Assembly: GCA_903231505.1 (NCBI GenBank)
Contig: CAFBRK010000133.1
Span: 124,001 to 188,000, forward strand
Origin: Olavius algarvensis associated proteobacterium Delta 3
Lineage (GTDB): Bacteria; Desulfobacterota; Desulfobacteria; Desulfobacterales; CAFBRK01
Reading direction: 5' to 3'
DNA length: 64,000 nt
Below are positions 61,608 to 64,000 of the stretch, in pieces. Both the position numbers and the translations under genes were made by a program. Positions within the stretch are counted from its first letter, which is position 1; each line of letters opens with the position of its first letter. A model generated the notes under the pieces. The model did not search any database. It saw only the letters and a program-made list of their open reading frames with translations, and had not been told where the DNA came from.

Positions 61608-63437
61608 ATGAACGGATGGATGGGAAAAATGCTCCGTGTCGACCTGACAAGCGGCGTTTGCAGCGCGCGTCCAATGGAGCCCTCCGTGGCAAAAGACTAC
61701 ATCGGCGGTCGGGGGTTGGGGATTCATCTGCTGAACCGGGAGGTCGATCCGACCTGCGATGCCTTGTCTGCAGAAAACCAGCTCATCATGGCCACCGGTC
61801 CGCTGACCGGCACCGGCGCCCCCACCGGCTCACGCTACATGGTGATGACCAAGTCGCCGTTGACCGGGGCCATCACCTGCTCCAACTCCGGGGGCATGTT
61901 TCCGACCGAGTTCAAACGCACGGGCTACGACGCCATTGTTTTTACCGGGAGATCGGAGACGCCGGTTTATCTTTATCTCGATCCTGAAACGGCGGAGTTG
62001 CGGCCCGCGGACCATGTGTGGGGCAAATCCACCCACGAGACCACCGATGCGCTGCTGGCGGAAACCGATGCCAAGGCCAGGGTGGCCTGCATTGGACCGG
62101 CGGGCGAAAACCGGGTGTTGTTTGCCGCCATCATGAATGACAAGCATCGGGCGGCCGGACGATCCGGTGTCGGAGCGGTGATGGGCAGCAAAAATCTCAA
62201 GGCGGTCGTGGTCAAGGGCAAAGGCCGCATCCCCCTGGCCGATCCGGATCGCTTCAAGGCCTTCAACAAACAAAAGCTGGCGTCGTTCAAGAAAGAGATC
62301 CAGGAGACTCCGCTGGGCCTGATGATCAACGGAACGGCCGGCGTGGTCATGGCGACCCAGAACTTCGGTGTGCTGCCGACTAAAAACTGGCAGCAGGGCA
62401 CCTTCGACGGCTGGGAGAAAATTGACGGCGAGGCACTGACCCGGCGCTTTTTGAAGAAAAACTCGCCCTGCTATAGCTGTCCCATCGGCTGCGGCCGCAA
62501 GACCCGGGTGGATGATCCCCGCTTTGCCGGGGAGGGAGAAGGCCCCGAATACGAGACCATTTATGCCATGGGCGCCAACTGCCTGATTGACGACCTGGCG
62601 GCCATCACCAAGGCCAACTACATATGCAATGAGCTGGGGATGGACACGATCACCATGGGGGCCACCATTGCCTGCGCCATGGAACTGGTGGAGCGCGGGT
62701 ACCTGCCGGAGGAAGAGGTGGGCCGGTCGCTCCAGTGGGGCGATGCCGAGGCCCTGGTGGAGCTGACCCGCCTGACCGGCGCCCGTCAAGGTTTCGGGGA
62801 TCAGTTGGCCGAGGGAAGCTTTCGCCTGGCCGAGCGCTACGGCCACCCGGAACTGGCGCCGGTATCCAAAAAGCAGGAATTCCCCGGCTATGAACCCCGT
62901 GGCGCTCAGGCCATGGGACTGGCCTATGCCACCTCACCCATCGGCGGATCTCACATGCGCGGCGATCCCGCCTATTTCGAGCTGTTCGGGGTGCCCGAGT
63001 TCATGGACCCGCACCAGTGGGAGGGGAAAGCCGTGGTCACCAAGGCGTTTCAGGATCTTTCGGCCATCATCGATTCGGCCGGGCTGTGCATTTTCTTTGC
63101 CGTCCGCCACCTGGCGGCCAAGGACCTGGGTGTGGCGCCGGTGGGCATCCTGGAGTATCTGAACGCCGCCACCGGTGCCGACTATACGCTCGAAGAGCTG
63201 ATGCAGGCCGGAGAACGCATCATTCATGCCGAGCGTCTGTTTCTGACCAGAGCCGGCTTTGCGCGCAAGGATGACAGCCTCCCCGAACGACTCACCAAGA
63301 CACCGGCTCCCACAGGTCCGGCCAAAGGCCTGGTATGTCACTTGGATAAGATGCTGGATGAGTATTACCAAATCCGGGGGTGGACGGAAGACGGCATCCC
63401 GACCCAAGAAGTGCTTGATCGGTTCGGGCTGTCCTGA
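61608..63437 (+). CDS. aor: Tungsten-containing aldehyde:ferredoxin oxidoreductase
   Basis: 609 residues. Oxidises aldehydes to acids with ferredoxin as acceptor at a bis-tungstopterin site. [4Fe-4S] ligands are Cys288, Cys291, Cys295 (CYSCPIGC) and distal Cys494 (SAGLCIFF), identical to the numbering I recall for the Pyrococcus furiosus enzyme. Other AOR marks are MTKSPLTGAITCSNSGGMFP, SGVGAVMGSKNLKAVVVKG, GPEYETIYAMGANC and SPIGGSHMRGDPAYFELFG. It starts 12 bp after the LKR-like gene with AAGGAG upstream. In context it is a candidate for removing 2-aminoadipate 6-semialdehyde from the saccharopine pathway, replacing an NAD-dependent dehydrogenase. Confidence 0.95.
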   Translation: MNGWMGKMLRVDLTSGVCSARPMEPSVAKDYIGGRGLGIHLLNREVDPTCDALSAENQLIMATGPLTGTGAPTGSRYMVMTKSPLTGAITCSNSGGMFPTEFKRTGYDAIVFTGRSETPVYLYLDPETAELRPADHVWGKSTHETTDALLAETDAKARVACIGPAGENRVLFAAIMNDKHRAAGRSGVGAVMGSKNLKAVVVKGKGRIPLADPDRFKAFNKQKLASFKKEIQETPLGLMINGTAGVVMATQNFGVLPTKNWQQGTFDGWEKIDGEALTRRFLKKNSPCYSCPIGCGRKTRVDDPRFAGEGEGPEYETIYAMGANCLIDDLAAITKANYICNELGMDTITMGATIACAMELVERGYLPEEEVGRSLQWGDAEALVELTRLTGARQGFGDQLAEGSFRLAERYGHPELAPVSKKQEFPGYEPRGAQAMGLAYATSPIGGSHMRGDPAYFELFGVPEFMDPHQWEGKAVVTKAFQDLSAIIDSAGLCIFFAVRHLAAKDLGVAPVGILEYLNAATGADYTLEELMQAGERIIHAERLFLTRAGFARKDDSLPERLTKTPAPTGPAKGLVCHLDKMLDEYYQIRGWTEDGIPTQEVLDRFGLS

Positions 63438-63450
63438 AAAAAGATGCCGA

Positions 63451-63681
63451 ATGGAAATAGTCGTCAAATTATACGGTGATCTGAAACGTTATGCGCCCGG
63501 TGATCGGCCCCACTTTGCCTTGAGGCTCGAAACCGGAAGTACTCTTGAAAATATATTCCGGATCCTCGCGATTCCCGAAGGCCACCATACCGCCCTGATC
63601 AACGGGCGGAGATCCAGCCCGGATGCAACTGTCGCCAATGGTGATACCCTGGTGATAATGCCGCTCATATCCGGCGGATAA
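63451..63681 (+). CDS. MoaD/ThiS-like ubiquitin-fold sulfur carrier
   Basis: 76 residues with a beta-grasp pattern (MEIVVKLYGDLKRYAPGDRP, LINGRRSSPDATVANGDTLV) and the C-terminal diglycine of sulfur carriers (PLISGG, ending GG). Such genes often follow aldehyde oxidoreductase genes and supply the dithiolene sulfur of the pterin cofactor. It lies 13 bp after aor and is part of the same operon. Confidence 0.9.
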   Translation: MEIVVKLYGDLKRYAPGDRPHFALRLETGSTLENIFRILAIPEGHHTALINGRRSSPDATVANGDTLVIMPLISGG

Positions 63682-63732
63682 TCACCGCAGACCCTGTTAA
63701 CCGAAATAATCATACGAAAACCCGCGACTCGA

Positions 63733-64000
63733 ATGAAGCATGCCGAAATCATTGCCGCTGACATCGGCAGTACCATAACCAAGGTCAGCGCCTTTTCGGG
63801 GCTGGGTTCCGGACGCAATCCCAGTTTCCTGGGCCAGGGGCTGGGGTTGACCACCGTTGCTGAGGGTGACGTGATGCAGGGCCTCGAGGCGGCCCGCAAG
63901 GATTTGGTAACGCGCCTGGGCGTAAACACCCGGGACGCTGTGCTGATGGCTGCGTCATCGGCCGCCGGTGGTTTGCGGATGACCGTACACGGGCTGACCC
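63733..64000 (+). CDS. mutL: MutL/GlmL-type reactivase of cobamide mutases (5' part)
   Basis: The first 89 codons, cut by the window edge. MKHAEIIAADIGSTITKVSA is the ASKHA phosphate-1 loop; FLGQGLGLTTVAEGDVMQGL and AASSAAGGLRMTVHGLT are diagnostic of MutL, the chaperone-like ATPase beside glutamate mutase and ornithine aminomutase genes, which exchanges damaged cobamide. In C. sticklandii and related ornithine clusters mutL follows oraE. Here four genes intervene. The ornithine racemase gene usually found near it is not in the visible part. Confidence 0.9.
   Translation, partial: MKHAEIIAADIGSTITKVSAFSGLGSGRNPSFLGQGLGLTTVAEGDVMQGLEAARKDLVTRLGVNTRDAVLMAASSAAGGLRMTVHGLT

Noticed and set aside
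53463-63900. Long antisense open frames across the ornithine/saccharopine operon
   Set aside because: They are products of high GC and codon bias opposite well-supported genes.

Overview
The window looks like the chromosome of an anaerobic, metabolically versatile Desulfobacterota-type bacterium (a Desulfosarcina or Desulfobacteraceae-like organism). This is inferred from content: a class III polyhydroxyalkanoate (PHA) synthase, a tungsten-type aldehyde:ferredoxin oxidoreductase, cobamide-dependent ornithine fermentation genes, PEP-CTERM and Tat proteins, TRAP and ABC amino-acid uptake, and long repeat-rich spacers. I saw no rRNA, tRNA, CRISPR array, phage or complete insertion sequence.

Region 1 (0-14 kb): a TRAP transporter large subunit and alanine dehydrogenase, then an orphan branched-chain-amino-acid-type binding protein. 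On the minus strand follow a PHA locus (SDR reductase, PhaE, PhaC, GAF protein), a 1003-residue hybrid sensor histidine kinase with a Rossmann-like N-terminus, and an ADP-forming acyl-CoA synthetase. Region 2 (14-24 kb): envelope and signalling genes (DUF3500 protein, lipoprotein, MscS channel, histone-deacetylase-like amidohydrolase, TrkA-type K+ channel, EamA exporter, PEP-CTERM protein, outer-membrane barrel), separated by repeat-rich spacers. Region 3 (24-36 kb): two gene fragments meeting at a rearrangement joint, a DUF169/DUF3786 pair, two radical SAM proteins, a methyltransferase and an RND efflux pair. Region 4 (36-41 kb): an ECF sigma factor operon with small Cys-rich proteins, a Tat-exported aldo/keto reductase, an Lrp regulator and an FGE-like protein.

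Region 5 (41.7-53.3 kb) is the most unusual part. A complete polar amino-acid ABC importer is followed by a deleted copy of a GluR0-like glutamate-receptor K+ channel, an opine dehydrogenase-family enzyme, a saccharopine dehydrogenase-family enzyme, an intact GluR0-like channel, a DUF1566 protein, and a 751-residue protein that joins a LIVBP-type binding domain to a Cys-loop/pro-loop (pLGIC) receptor channel. So relatives of the two main classes of animal neurotransmitter-gated channels lie within 4 kb of each other in an amino-acid uptake and catabolism locus.

Region 6 (52.9-64 kb): an arginase remnant precedes a tightly coupled ornithine oxidation operon (ord, ortA, ortB, oraS, oraE). It continues into a lysine-ketoglutarate reductase/saccharopine dehydrogenase pair of the kind fused in animal AASS, a tungsten aldehyde oxidoreductase, a MoaD-like protein and the start of mutL. 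The proposed joint role of regions 5 and 6 is to sense, import and oxidise basic amino acids (ornithine, arginine or lysine, possibly as opines), with the aldehyde oxidoreductase removing aminoadipate semialdehyde. The individual family calls are well supported; the integrated physiology is inference.

Dispersed repeats are prominent: a 76-84 bp element with TATAGC terminal inverted repeats (five loci), a GAGCGAC REP-like family, an approximately 60-bp repeat pair, and a compound simple-repeat block at 20.0-20.4 kb.
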